Shown: piece by piece, positions 17,925 through 26,170 of the stretch | Position numbering within the stretch: position 1 is the first letter of the stretch | Layout: every line of letters begins with the position of its first letter | NCBI RefSeq assembly: GCF_011390835.1 | Contig: NZ_JAABRQ010000004.1 | Span: 91,408-155,407 of the forward strand | DNA length: 64,000 nucleotides | Source: Hydrogenophaga sp. | Lineage (GTDB): Bacteria; Pseudomonadota; Gammaproteobacteria; Burkholderiales; Burkholderiaceae_C | Direction: 5' to 3' | The notes under the pieces: model-generated | Databases searched by the model: none | Seen by the model: only the letters and a program-made list of their open reading frames with translations | What the model was told of the DNA's origin: nothing | Translations under genes and position numbers: made by a program

Positions 17925-19577
17925 TCAGAGCAGCCAGAGCGTGGCGAGGCCGAGGAAGGCGAAGAAGCCCATGACATCGGTGACCGTGGTGAGGATGACA
18001 CTACCGGCCAGCGCCGGGTCGATGCCCATGCGGTGCAGCAGTAGCGGAATGCCCACGCCAGCCAGCGCAGCGCTCAGCAGGTTGATCAGGATGGCCGCCC
18101 CGATGATGCCGCCCAGCATGGGACTGCCGAACCAGGCGAACACCAGCGCGCCGATCACCACCGCCCAGAGCAAGCCGTTGATGGCCGAAATGCCCATCTC
18201 GCGCGAGAACAGCAGCCGCAGGTTGCCTTTCTGCACCTGACCCAGCGCCAGGCCACGGATCACCAGGGTAAGCGTCTGGCTGCCGGCGATGCCACCCATG
18301 CTGGCCACGATGGGCATGAGGACAGCAAGCGCCACCAGCTGCTCCAGCGTGGCCTCGAAGCGGCTGATGACGGCGGCGGCCAGCAACGCGGTCAGGAGGT
18401 TGATGCCCAGCCACAGCGCGCGGCTGCGCGAGCCGGCCCACACCGGGCCGAACATGTCGGCCTCCTGATTCAGGCCGGCCATCTGCATCACCGAGCGGTC
18501 GGCTTCTTCGCGGATGCGGTCGACCACGTCGTCCACCGTGATGCGGCCTACGAGGCGATGGTCGGCATCGACCACTGGCGCCGAGAGCAGGTCCAGGTCC
18601 TCAAAGAGCTGCGCGACCTCAGCCGCGGGCATGTCCACCGGAATACCGGTCACATCAGTGTGCATCAGGTCCGACACGCGCGTGTGGATGTCGGCTGTGA
18701 CCAGCGAGCTCAGGCGCAATCCCCCCTGGTAAATGCCCTCGCGATTCACCACCATCAGCATGTCGGTCTGCGGCGGCAGCTCGTCAAGCAGGCGCAGATA
18801 GCGCAGTACCGTGCCCACGCGCACATCGGCACGCACCTCGATCGGGTCGGCGTTCATCAGGCCACCAGCCGAATCTTCCGGGTGAGACAGCAGGGCTTCG
18901 AGCTGCTGGCGCCGGCTGCCGCCGGTGGCGGCCATCAGGCGCGCGCCGATCTCACTGGGCAGGCTCTGGATCAGGTCGACCAGGTCGTCGAGCGCCAGCG
19001 TCTGCACGGAGGCGGCGAGGTCATCGGGGTCAAGGTCTTGCGCCAGCGCCGCGCAGATTTCTTCGTGCAGAAAGGTCAGCACCTTGCCCGCGCGCTCGGT
19101 CTCGACCATGCTCCAGACCGCGCGGCGCTCATCGGGCGGCAGGGCTTCGAGCAGACCGGCCACCTTGGCCGGGTGGGTGCGGTGCAGCAGCTTGCCCACC
19201 CGCTTGAGCCGCCCTTCGGCCAGCGCCTCGCGCACCGCCTGCAGGTGGCCTTGCACGTTGTGCGGCTGGACCGGCAGCGCATCGCCATCGACCAGCCCGA
19301 CCGGCTCGGCGTCTTCCAGGTCGAGCTCGCGCAGCTGCTTGCGTGGCTCGGCGCGCAGGTGCGGCAGAATGCGCTGCTCCAGCGCGCCATCGACCTGCTG
19401 CCAGAGGGCGTCGCGCCGCTCTCCATCCAGCCGCTCGATCAGGGCCGCGATCTTGGCCGGGTGCAGGCGGGCGAGCAGCTTGCGCACGCGCTTGTTCTTG
19501 CCCTCAGCCAGCGCCTGGATGATGTGCTCGCTGTCGGTGACAGCGCGCGGCTGGTGGGTGGTGTGTTCGCTGTTCAT
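17925..19577 (-). CDS. mgtE: Magnesium transporter MgtE with duplicated N-terminal segment
   Basis: A 550-residue Mg2+ channel/transporter. The cytoplasmic N domain is unusual: residues about 22-79 (ALAEGKNKRVRKLLARLHPA...) recur at about 118-174 (ALAEGRLKRVGKLLHRTHPA...). The rest of the N domain, two CBS domains (about 225-345, including HPEDSAGGLMN at the start) and five membrane helices (about 375-550) follow. The pore region carries MPIVASMGGIAGSQTLTLVI. Typical MgtE is about 450 residues, so the extra length is accounted for by the repeat. The ATG overlaps the stop of the SLC13-type gene (ATGA), so the two are translationally coupled. Confidence 0.92.
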   Translation of the reverse strand: MNSEHTTHQPRAVTDSEHIIQALAEGKNKRVRKLLARLHPAKIAALIERLDGERRDALWQQVDGALEQRILPHLRAEPRKQLRELDLEDAEPVGLVDGDALPVQPHNVQGHLQAVREALAEGRLKRVGKLLHRTHPAKVAGLLEALPPDERRAVWSMVETERAGKVLTFLHEEICAALAQDLDPDDLAASVQTLALDDLVDLIQSLPSEIGARLMAATGGSRRQQLEALLSHPEDSAGGLMNADPIEVRADVRVGTVLRYLRLLDELPPQTDMLMVVNREGIYQGGLRLSSLVTADIHTRVSDLMHTDVTGIPVDMPAAEVAQLFEDLDLLSAPVVDADHRLVGRITVDDVVDRIREEADRSVMQMAGLNQEADMFGPVWAGSRSRALWLGINLLTALLAAAVISRFEATLEQLVALAVLMPIVASMGGIAGSQTLTLVIRGLALGQVQKGNLRLLFSREMGISAINGLLWAVVIGALVFAWFGSPMLGGIIGAAILINLLSAALAGVGIPLLLHRMGIDPALAGSVILTTVTDVMGFFAFLGLATLWLL

Positions 19578-21505
19578 AGCGGCCAAACCCATAAGAGCAG
19601 CGGCACGCTGATGGCCACCACAATCACCTCGACCACCAGGCCCAGGCGCCAGTAGTCACCAAACCGAAAACCGCCGGGGCCGAGGATCAGCGTGTTGTTC
19701 TGGTGGCCAATCGGGGTCAGGAAGGCGCAGGACGCGCCGATGGCCACCGCCATCAGGAACGCGTCGGCGCTCACCCCGAGCGCAGCCGCGGTGCCGATGG
19801 CGATCGGACACATCACGGCGGCGGTGGCGGCGTTGTTGATCAAGTCTGAGAGGAACATCGTGACCAGCAACACCAGCACCAGCGCACCCACCGGGCTGCC
19901 CTGCGCCACGCTCTCCAGCAACGCGCGCGCGATCAGATCCGCGGTGCCGGTGGTCTCCATCACCGAGGCCACCGGGATCAGCGCGCCCAGCAGCATGATC
20001 ACCGGCCAGTCGATGGCGTCGTACACCGAGCGCAGCGGCACAGTGCGCAGCGCCATCGAGGCCAGCACACCGAGCGCAAACGCGATCGCCGTGGGCAGCA
20101 GCGCAAACGCCGCCGCGCCGACCGAGCCGACCATGATGGCGCCGGCGATCCAAGCCTTGCGCACGCTGGGGATCTGCAAGGCGCGGGGCGCCAGTGGCAC
20201 ACAGCCCATGTCGGCGGCGAAATCGTTGATGGCATCGGGCGGACCCTGCATCAACAACAGATCGCCAGGCCTGAGCGTCATCAGTCGCAGGCGCTTGAGC
20301 GAGCGCGTGCCATGGCGCGACACCGCCAGCAGGTTCAGGCCGAAGCGGCTGCGCAGCTGGATGTCGGTGGCAGAACGGCCCTCCAGCATCGAGCCGGGGC
20401 GCACGGCGAGCTCCATCAGCACGATGTCGCGCGAGGCGCCGTCATCCTTGTCCTTGTCCTTGTCTTTCTCGCTGTCGGTGGCCTCTTGGCCGTTCTTGCC
20501 AATATGAATCTGCTGCAAGGCGTCACCGCCTTTTCGCGCCGGCTGCGCCTTCGGAGCGGCGCCCTCGGTCTCGTTGGCCTTGCCATCCTGCCCCTCGTCA
20601 GCAGGCTCGGATGGGCGCACCGCCTCTTCCAGCTTGAGTCCGAGCTCGGACAGCAGCTTGGACAGCGACTCCGCCTCGGCCTCCAACACCAGAATATCGC
20701 CCTCGCGCAAGCGCCGCCCCGGATTCGGCGCGATCACACGCATGTGGTCGCGCGCCATGCCCACCACCTGCGCCCCCACCTCGTCGAGCACCGGGTCGAG
20801 CTCGCGCAAGGTCTTGCCCAGCGACTTGCTCTCGGCGACGACCCGCGCTTCGGTCAGGTAGGCGCCGGTCTCGAAACCCTCCAGCCCCGCTTCCTTGCGC
20901 ACCGGCACCAGCCGCCAGCCGATCAGCGCCACGAAGGCGACCCCGGCCACGGCCACGGCCAGACCCACCGGCGTGAAGTCGAACATGGCAAAGCTACCGG
21001 ACCCGCTCTGAGCCCGAAAAGCCGAGACGATGAGGTTGGGCGGGGTGCCGATCAGCGTCGTCATGCCGCCCAGGATGGTGCCGAAGGCCAGCGGCATCAG
21101 CACCTGGCCGGGCGCGATGTCCAGCCGGCGCGCAAGCTGGATCGCCAGCGGCATCAGGAGCGCCATGGCGCCCACGTTGTTCATGAAGCCCGAGAGCAGC
21201 GCGCCCAACCCCACCAGCGCCAGCAGGCTGAAGGTGGTGCCGGCGTTCTTGGGCAGCGCGTGGCGCGCCAGCACATCGACCGCCCCCGAGAGCTGCAGCC
21301 CACGGCTGAGCACCAGCACACAGGCCACCGACACCACCGCGGGATGACCCAAACCCTGAAACGCCTCGCTCGCCGGCAGCAGGCCCGTGACCACGCAGGC
21401 CAGCAAAGCGCCAATCGCCACCATGTCGTGCCGCCAGCGCCCCCAGAGGAACATCCCGACCGTGACGGCCAGGATGGTCAGGATGAGGAGCTGATCGTTC
21501 TGCAT
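19574..21505 (-). CDS. SLC13-family permease with two TrkA-C domains
   Basis: A 643-residue membrane protein. An N-terminal helical half (residues 1-200) contains MNNVGAMALLMPLA and IGTPPNLIVSAF. Two TrkA-C (RCK_C) domains follow at about 215-290 and 360-435, separated by a hydrophilic linker (295-358) with a run of alternating Asp and Lys. A second helical half (445-643) contains NNAATAAVMCPIAI and the matching LTPIGHQNNTLI. This N-half/regulatory/C-half plan is that of SLC13-type carriers for sulfate, dicarboxylates or related anions. I took ATG 21505; the long upstream frame is Arg/Ser-rich and not protein-like. Confidence 0.87.
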   Translation of the reverse strand: MQNDQLLILTILAVTVGMFLWGRWRHDMVAIGALLACVVTGLLPASEAFQGLGHPAVVSVACVLVLSRGLQLSGAVDVLARHALPKNAGTTFSLLALVGLGALLSGFMNNVGAMALLMPLAIQLARRLDIAPGQVLMPLAFGTILGGMTTLIGTPPNLIVSAFRAQSGSGSFAMFDFTPVGLAVAVAGVAFVALIGWRLVPVRKEAGLEGFETGAYLTEARVVAESKSLGKTLRELDPVLDEVGAQVVGMARDHMRVIAPNPGRRLREGDILVLEAEAESLSKLLSELGLKLEEAVRPSEPADEGQDGKANETEGAAPKAQPARKGGDALQQIHIGKNGQEATDSEKDKDKDKDDGASRDIVLMELAVRPGSMLEGRSATDIQLRSRFGLNLLAVSRHGTRSLKRLRLMTLRPGDLLLMQGPPDAINDFAADMGCVPLAPRALQIPSVRKAWIAGAIMVGSVGAAAFALLPTAIAFALGVLASMALRTVPLRSVYDAIDWPVIMLLGALIPVASVMETTGTADLIARALLESVAQGSPVGALVLVLLVTMFLSDLINNAATAAVMCPIAIGTAAALGVSADAFLMAVAIGASCAFLTPIGHQNNTLILGPGGFRFGDYWRLGLVVEVIVVAISVPLLLWVWPL

Positions 21506-21623
21506 GAGGTGCGCAAGGCAAGGGGTCGTATCAGACCGGTGGGGGGTTGCGCCGCGAAGGCGAAGCGGGCGTGCCCGGGAGCTTGCCACAAACGGGCGGG
21601 GCCAGAGGCGAGCGTGCGCGCGC

Positions 21624-21962
21624 TCAGCGGCTGCCCTGGCCTGCCTGCCGGACTTCAAGCAACAGTGCGGCGAAAGACTGCTGGTTGTCCGAGGCATTGC
21701 GCATCGGCTTGTCCAGCATCTCCGTCAGCTGCTCCAGGCCCGCTTCATCGGCGCGCATGTAGAGCTGCCCCACTTTTTCGGCCACGGCACGGTAGCTGTT
21801 GTCGATCTCGGTGATGCGGCGGGCCATCTCGTCTAGCAAGTCCAGATCCCGGCTGTCGAGCTCGCGTTCGTGGCGGGTATCGGTCTCGGACACCATCAGA
21901 TGGCCGCTGCGAGCGCCGGGAGGCGGTGTGGGAGTGCGAGGACGCTGCTGGAATGCCGCCAT
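21624..21962 (-). CDS. Small hypothetical protein, helical
   Basis: A 112-residue protein I do not recognise. The N terminus (about 1-25) is Pro/Arg-rich; the rest is charged and predicted helical (DSRDLDLLDEMARRITEIDN onward), ending in LLLEVRQAGQGSR. The start overlaps the stop of the upstream LapA-like gene (TGATG), so both are translated as a pair. The strong coupling suggests a soluble partner of that membrane protein. No catalytic motif or cysteine pair is visible. Confidence 0.6.
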   Translation of the reverse strand: MAAFQQRPRTPTPPPGARSGHLMVSETDTRHERELDSRDLDLLDEMARRITEIDNSYRAVAEKVGQLYMRADEAGLEQLTEMLDKPMRNASDNQQSFAALLLEVRQAGQGSR

Positions 21963-22363
21963 CAGGTCTGGTCCAGCTTGACCAGCGGCGCCTGGTCCAC
22001 CCGCGCCTGCTCCATCTTGTTGAGGCGCTCGTGCAGCAGGCGGAACTCCGTCAGCAGGGTGTGTTGCAGTCCATCCAGGCGCGAGCCTTCGGCCTTCTCG
22101 GCCAGGGCCTTGGCGTCCCGCAACTCCTTGTGCAGCCAGCGGGCTTCAATCAAGCCGGTGATGCGGCTGTACAGCGTGGCGATGAAAAACAAGGCCACGA
22201 AGATGCCGGTTAGGCCGAGCAGGATCAGCCCCATGGGCGCCTGAATGTCGGCCACCAACAGATTGATGCGGGTGTCGGCCAGCAAGGCCGACCAGTTCAG
22301 CCCGGCAAACAGCACCGTAACGGCGACGGCACCCCAAGCCAGCCAATGGCTGATGCGTTCCAT
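21962..22363 (-). CDS. Small two-helix membrane protein (LapA-like topology)
   Basis: A 133-residue protein with two hydrophobic helices (about residues 7-25 and 43-65) and a C-terminal charged coiled coil (about 75-125). The topology resembles LapA/DUF1049 proteins, but the match is by shape only. A good GAGGAG lies upstream of ATG 22363. It is divergent from the LysR gene at 22454, and the 90-bp gap between them is AT-rich and must hold both promoters. Confidence 0.6.
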   Translation of the reverse strand: MERISHWLAWGAVAVTVLFAGLNWSALLADTRINLLVADIQAPMGLILLGLTGIFVALFFIATLYSRITGLIEARWLHKELRDAKALAEKAEGSRLDGLQHTLLTEFRLLHERLNKMEQARVDQAPLVKLDQT

Positions 22364-22453
22364 GGCAACTCCTCAATGGTGAATGAATCAGGTCATGGTA
22401 AAACTTCATCTCTGATAATCCAATAACACTATCGCGAAATCAAATTTTCAGAA

Positions 22454-23413
22454 ATGAAATCCAAAACCCCTGACCACCCCCCCGGCTCGCGCGACACGGC
22501 GACCGGTGCACGAAGCCTGCTGGGCTGGAGCGACTTTGAGGTCGTGATGGTGGTGGCACAGGTGGGCCAGCTGTCGCGCGCAGCCGAAGCGCTGGCGATG
22601 TCCCATGTGACCCTGCTGCGCAAGCTGGCGGCCATCGAATCGCGCCTCAAGGCGCGCCTGTTTGACCGAGCTCGCGGCCACTACACGCCCACCGCGGCTG
22701 GCGACGAGCTCATTGGCGCGGCGCGCAGCATGGCGCCGCTGGCGCGCCAGGCCGAGATGAAGGTGATCGGCCAGGACCTGCGGCCCAGCGGCCATGTGCG
22801 CATCACCGCCGCGGGCGTGCTGGTGGGGCATGCGCTGCCGCCGGTACTGGGTCAGTTTTCGACCGCGTTTCCCGAGGTCACGCTGGAGCTGCTATCCACC
22901 CGCAACCTGGTCAGCCTGACGCGGCGCGAGGCCGACGTGGCGTTTCGCATCAGCGACCGCGTGCCCGACTGGCTGGTCGGCCGCCAGCTAGCCCAGCTCG
23001 ACTTCAAGGTCTACGGCCTCCGGCGCGATGGCCTCAAGCCGAGACTGCAGACCCACCAGGCGCTGGCCAGACAGAAGCGCTGGATCGCCTTCGAGAGCGA
23101 CGCGCGCGAGCTCAAGTTCGACCGATGGCTGCTCGACCACGTGCCCGACAGCTCGGTGACCTTGCGGGTCGACAGCTTCGAGCACGCGCTGGCGATGCTG
23201 CGCGCCGGGCTGGGCATTGCACTCTTGCCCGCCTTTCTGGAACACAGCTGCCCTGAGCTGCAGCCGTTGTCTGCCGCCATTCCCGAGCTGCGCACGCCGC
23301 TGTGGGTCATCACCCACAAGGAGCTGAGCCAGACCATGCGCATCAAGGTGGTGATGCAGGCCATAGGGCCCGCGCTGGCGCACGCGGTCAAGGCGCCGGT
23401 GAGCAAGGCGTGA
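22454..23413 (+). CDS. LysR family transcriptional regulator
   Basis: A 319-residue regulator. Its N-terminal winged HTH (about residues 24-85) includes FEVVMVVAQVGQLSRAAEAL and LLRKLAAIESRLKARLFDR; an effector-binding domain (about 110-300) follows. The 20-residue Pro/Thr-rich N-terminal extension before the HTH is atypical, and GRSHVT-like recognition sequence is MSHVTLLRKLAAIE. Target genes may be the divergent LapA-like pair or the downstream SulP carrier, 24 bases away. Confidence 0.88.
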   Translation: MKSKTPDHPPGSRDTATGARSLLGWSDFEVVMVVAQVGQLSRAAEALAMSHVTLLRKLAAIESRLKARLFDRARGHYTPTAAGDELIGAARSMAPLARQAEMKVIGQDLRPSGHVRITAAGVLVGHALPPVLGQFSTAFPEVTLELLSTRNLVSLTRREADVAFRISDRVPDWLVGRQLAQLDFKVYGLRRDGLKPRLQTHQALARQKRWIAFESDARELKFDRWLLDHVPDSSVTLRVDSFEHALAMLRAGLGIALLPAFLEHSCPELQPLSAAIPELRTPLWVITHKELSQTMRIKVVMQAIGPALAHAVKAPVSKA

Positions 23414-23424
23414 AGCCGCAGGGT

Positions 23425-23430
23425 TAGCAT
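23425..23430 (+). promoter_or_regulatory. Candidate leaderless -10 box, SulP gene
   Basis: TAGCAT ends exactly six bases before ATG 23437, with no Shine-Dalgarno sequence between the LysR stop and this start. See the finding on recurrent boxes. Confidence 0.4.
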
Positions 23431-23436
23431 CGCGCC

Positions 23437-25146
23437 ATGTCCCGATCTGATCGCCTGCAGCGCTGGTTGCCGTTCCTGAGCTGGCCACGGCCCGACCTGC
23501 CGCTGCTGCGCAGCGAGGCCATGGCCGGCGTGACGGTCGGCCTGATGGTGGTGCCGCAAGGCATTGCCTACGCCAGCCTGGCCGGCATGCCGCTGATCAC
23601 CGGCATCTACGCGTCCATGCTGCCGGCACTGATCGCGGTGCTGTTCAGCGCCTCGCCGCGCCTGTCGGTCGGCCCCACTGCGCTGACCTGCCTGCTGGTG
23701 AGTGCCTCGCTCACCGGGCTGGCCGAGCCGGGGAGCGCGCGCTGGATCGAGCTGGCGATGTGGCTGGCGCTGCTGTCCGGGCTGCTGCAGATCGCGCTGG
23801 GCTACCTGCGCTCAGGCTGGCTGCTCAGCCTGGTGAACGCGCCGGTGCTCATGGCCTTCACCCAGGGTGCTGCGCTGCTCATCATCGGCTCACAGCTGCC
23901 CGCGCTGCTTGGCCTGCCGGACGGCTGGGCCGGCTTCATCGCGCAACCCAGCATCCACGCGCCGACGCTGGCGTTTGGTCTGGGCGCCACCGCCGCGCTG
24001 CTGCTGGCGCGCCTGCTGCCCAAGGGCTTTCCGATGGTGCTGGTGCTGGTGGTGGCGAGTTCGGCACTCAGTGCCGTGATCGGTTTCGAGGCTGGCGGCG
24101 GCGCCGTCATTGGTGACCTGCCCCAGGGCCTGCCCGGGCTGGCACTGCCCGCCTGGCCCGGCTGGGACACGCTGGGCCAGCTGATCCTGCCCACGCTGGT
24201 CATCACCCTGGTAAGTTTTCTGGAAACCGCGTCCAGCGCGCGGATCGACACCCGCGAGCAAGGCCAGCGCTGGGACCGCGAACAAGATCTGATCGGCCAC
24301 GGCCTGGGCAAAATCGCCGCCGGCCTCAGTGGCGCCTTTCCCACCAGCACCTCGTTTTCCCGCTCGGCGCTCAACCGCTTCGCCGGTGCGCGCACCGGCT
24401 GGTCGGTGGTGTTCTCGGTCGCCCTGGTAGGCCTGGCGCTGATGTTCACGCCCGCGCTGCACCATGTGCCCATGGCGGTGCTGGCGGCAATCGTGGTGGT
24501 GGCCGTGCAGGGCCTGATCGCGCCGCGCGACTTTGTTCGGGTGTGGAAGGTCTCGCGGGTGGAGGCCGGCATCGCCGTGGTCACGCTGGCGGTGACAGTG
24601 CTGTCGGCGCCGCGCCTGTACTGGGGCGTGCTCACCGGCGTCGTCATGGCACTCAGCCACTTTTTGTTCATGCGACTGCACCCGCGCATCATCGAAGTGG
24701 GCCTGCACCCGGACGGCAGCCTGCGCGACCGCCACCTGTGGAACCTGCCGTTGCTTGGGCCTCACACCTACGCCGTGCGCATGGATGCCGCCCTCGACTT
24801 CGCCACCGCCAACGACCTGGAGCGCACCATCACGCTGCACATTGTTCGCCACCCCGACACCCGTCACGTGCTGCTGATCGCCCACCCCATCAACTGGATC
24901 GACGCCACCGGCGTCGAAGTCTTCGGCACGCTTCGCGCCCAGCTGCTGGCGCAAGACATCACGCTGCACCTGGTGGGCCTGAAGCTGCCGGTTGAGCGCC
25001 TGCTCAAGGCGGCCGGGCACCTGGCAGAAGACCCGCGGCTGCGGCTGTACCGGACCGAAGCCGAGGCGCTGCAGACCGCGTGGGAAGAAGCCAGCGCAGA
25101 GCCGGGTGGCCAGCCTGAACCTGCGTCCTCCGCCTCACCAGCCTGA
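23437..25146 (+). CDS. SulP family anion transporter with STAS domain
   Basis: A 569-residue inner-membrane carrier. The SulP signature region is GVTVGLMVVPQGIAYASLAG (about residues 31-50), followed by about ten to twelve helices including PTSTSFSRSALNRFAGARTG (about 302-321). A C-terminal cytoplasmic STAS domain (about 435-550) has the IDATGVEVFGTL strand-loop element. Members move sulfate, bicarbonate or dicarboxylates with Na+ or H+. The substrate is not evident here. The 3' end overlaps the convergent DUF427 gene by 12 bases. Confidence 0.92.
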   Translation: MSRSDRLQRWLPFLSWPRPDLPLLRSEAMAGVTVGLMVVPQGIAYASLAGMPLITGIYASMLPALIAVLFSASPRLSVGPTALTCLLVSASLTGLAEPGSARWIELAMWLALLSGLLQIALGYLRSGWLLSLVNAPVLMAFTQGAALLIIGSQLPALLGLPDGWAGFIAQPSIHAPTLAFGLGATAALLLARLLPKGFPMVLVLVVASSALSAVIGFEAGGGAVIGDLPQGLPGLALPAWPGWDTLGQLILPTLVITLVSFLETASSARIDTREQGQRWDREQDLIGHGLGKIAAGLSGAFPTSTSFSRSALNRFAGARTGWSVVFSVALVGLALMFTPALHHVPMAVLAAIVVVAVQGLIAPRDFVRVWKVSRVEAGIAVVTLAVTVLSAPRLYWGVLTGVVMALSHFLFMRLHPRIIEVGLHPDGSLRDRHLWNLPLLGPHTYAVRMDAALDFATANDLERTITLHIVRHPDTRHVLLIAHPINWIDATGVEVFGTLRAQLLAQDITLHLVGLKLPVERLLKAAGHLAEDPRLRLYRTEAEALQTAWEEASAEPGGQPEPASSASPA

Positions 25147-25689
25147 GCTGCCAGGGCCGCCCTTGAACGGCCCGACCAGTTCGGGCGTGACCCAGCCGCC
25201 ATAGAAGCCGCCGGGCTGCGGCGTGACGGGCTCGCCGCCCACGGTGCAGTCCAGCCCCTGGGCGTAGAACGCCACGCAGTCGGCGATGGCCTGCGCCCCG
25301 GTCAGAGGTTCAGGGTAGCTCCAGCCAATGCGCTCCAGGCGATGCTCGCCGCGCACCAGCGACCAGTAGCAAGCGGGTCCCTTCCATTCGCAGAACGAGC
25401 CACCGCCGGCGGGTTGCAGCAGCGAGCGGTCCACATCGGTCCAGGGCAAGTAAAAACACGGCGGGTGCGCCGTTTCGAGCAGGCGGATCGCGCCGCACGT
25501 GCGCGCCAGCAGCACGCCGTTCCAGTGCACCACCACTTCGCGCGCATCGGCCTCCAGGGCTGGCGGGCGCGGGAAGTCCCACACGGAGGTTTGTCCCGGT
25601 GCAGGCACCACGGCAAACGGTGGCCGCGCCTGGCCGCGCCAGACCCACTGGCTACGGGCGCGGGCAATGTCTTGCGCTGAAGGGTTCAT
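25135..25689 (-). CDS. DUF427 domain protein
   Basis: A 184-residue soluble protein containing a DUF427 domain (about residues 30-130; VWDFPRPPALE, the RLLETAHPPCFYLPWTDV strand and GPACYWSLV). An extra C-terminal segment (about 135-184) ends in the GGFYGGWVTPELVGPF tail that is common in the long form of this family. Function of the family is unknown. The start ATG 25689 was chosen over a longer frame whose first 35 residues lack protein character. Confidence 0.8.
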   Translation of the reverse strand: MNPSAQDIARARSQWVWRGQARPPFAVVPAPGQTSVWDFPRPPALEADAREVVVHWNGVLLARTCGAIRLLETAHPPCFYLPWTDVDRSLLQPAGGGSFCEWKGPACYWSLVRGEHRLERIGWSYPEPLTGAQAIADCVAFYAQGLDCTVGGEPVTPQPGGFYGGWVTPELVGPFKGGPGSSGW

Positions 25690-26170
25690 GGTGGTGTTCG
25701 TCCTGGTGGCACATGCGGGCTGTGCGGACACGCCCTGATGCTCGGTCTTCGCATGTTGCCCCGGATCGGCGATCTGGGAAGGCCTGCGGGTCAAAGCCCC
25801 GTTGTCTGCGCCATACGGCCGACTGGTACAGCCTCAGACGCGCGCCCTTTAACCTCGGCTCCGGGTCGGTTTGACACGGATCAAGCGATGAACGCAGGCG
25901 AGCGTCAACAATAGTTCTGCGCTGTCTGCAGTGCCGCGCGTCAGGCCTACAAAGCGTGTCGAGACGCGCGGCCACTGGCTGACCGGCCAGAACCACACGA
26001 AAGGCCACTCATGAACACGTTGTCGCGCAGCCCACTTCCGCACCCGGCGCCGACATTGCACTGGCTCTCTTTCGACAGGGGTTGGTGCGCGTGGAGGTGA
26101 GCAGCACCGTGCGCCTGAACGGCTGCTTCAAGTTGCGGGATGACCGCATCGTCGCGCGGGGAACCATTCA
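25690..26170. other. 481-bp intergenic region with a decayed frame
   Basis: No intact gene is present. A candidate FNR-type promoter lies at 25871-25912. Downstream, at about 26018-26174, a plus-strand frame reads GADIALALFRQGLVRVEVSS then TVRLNGCFKLRDDRIVARGT and ends in a TGA that overlaps the ATG of the next hydrolase. Its own ATG (26010) is out of frame and stops after 29 codons. This looks like the 3' end of a decayed or frameshifted small gene. The charge pattern vaguely recalls BON- or SnoaL-type tails, but I cannot assign it. Confidence 0.4.
25871..25912 (+). promoter_or_regulatory. Candidate FNR/Anr-dependent class II promoter
   Basis: TTGACACGGATCAA (25871-25884) matches the FNR consensus TTGAT-N4-ATCAA with one mismatch. 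A -10-like AACAAT lies at 25907-25912, which places the box centre at about -41.5 from the predicted start near 25919. That is the class II activator geometry. It would read toward the hydrolase at 26171. Confidence 0.45.
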
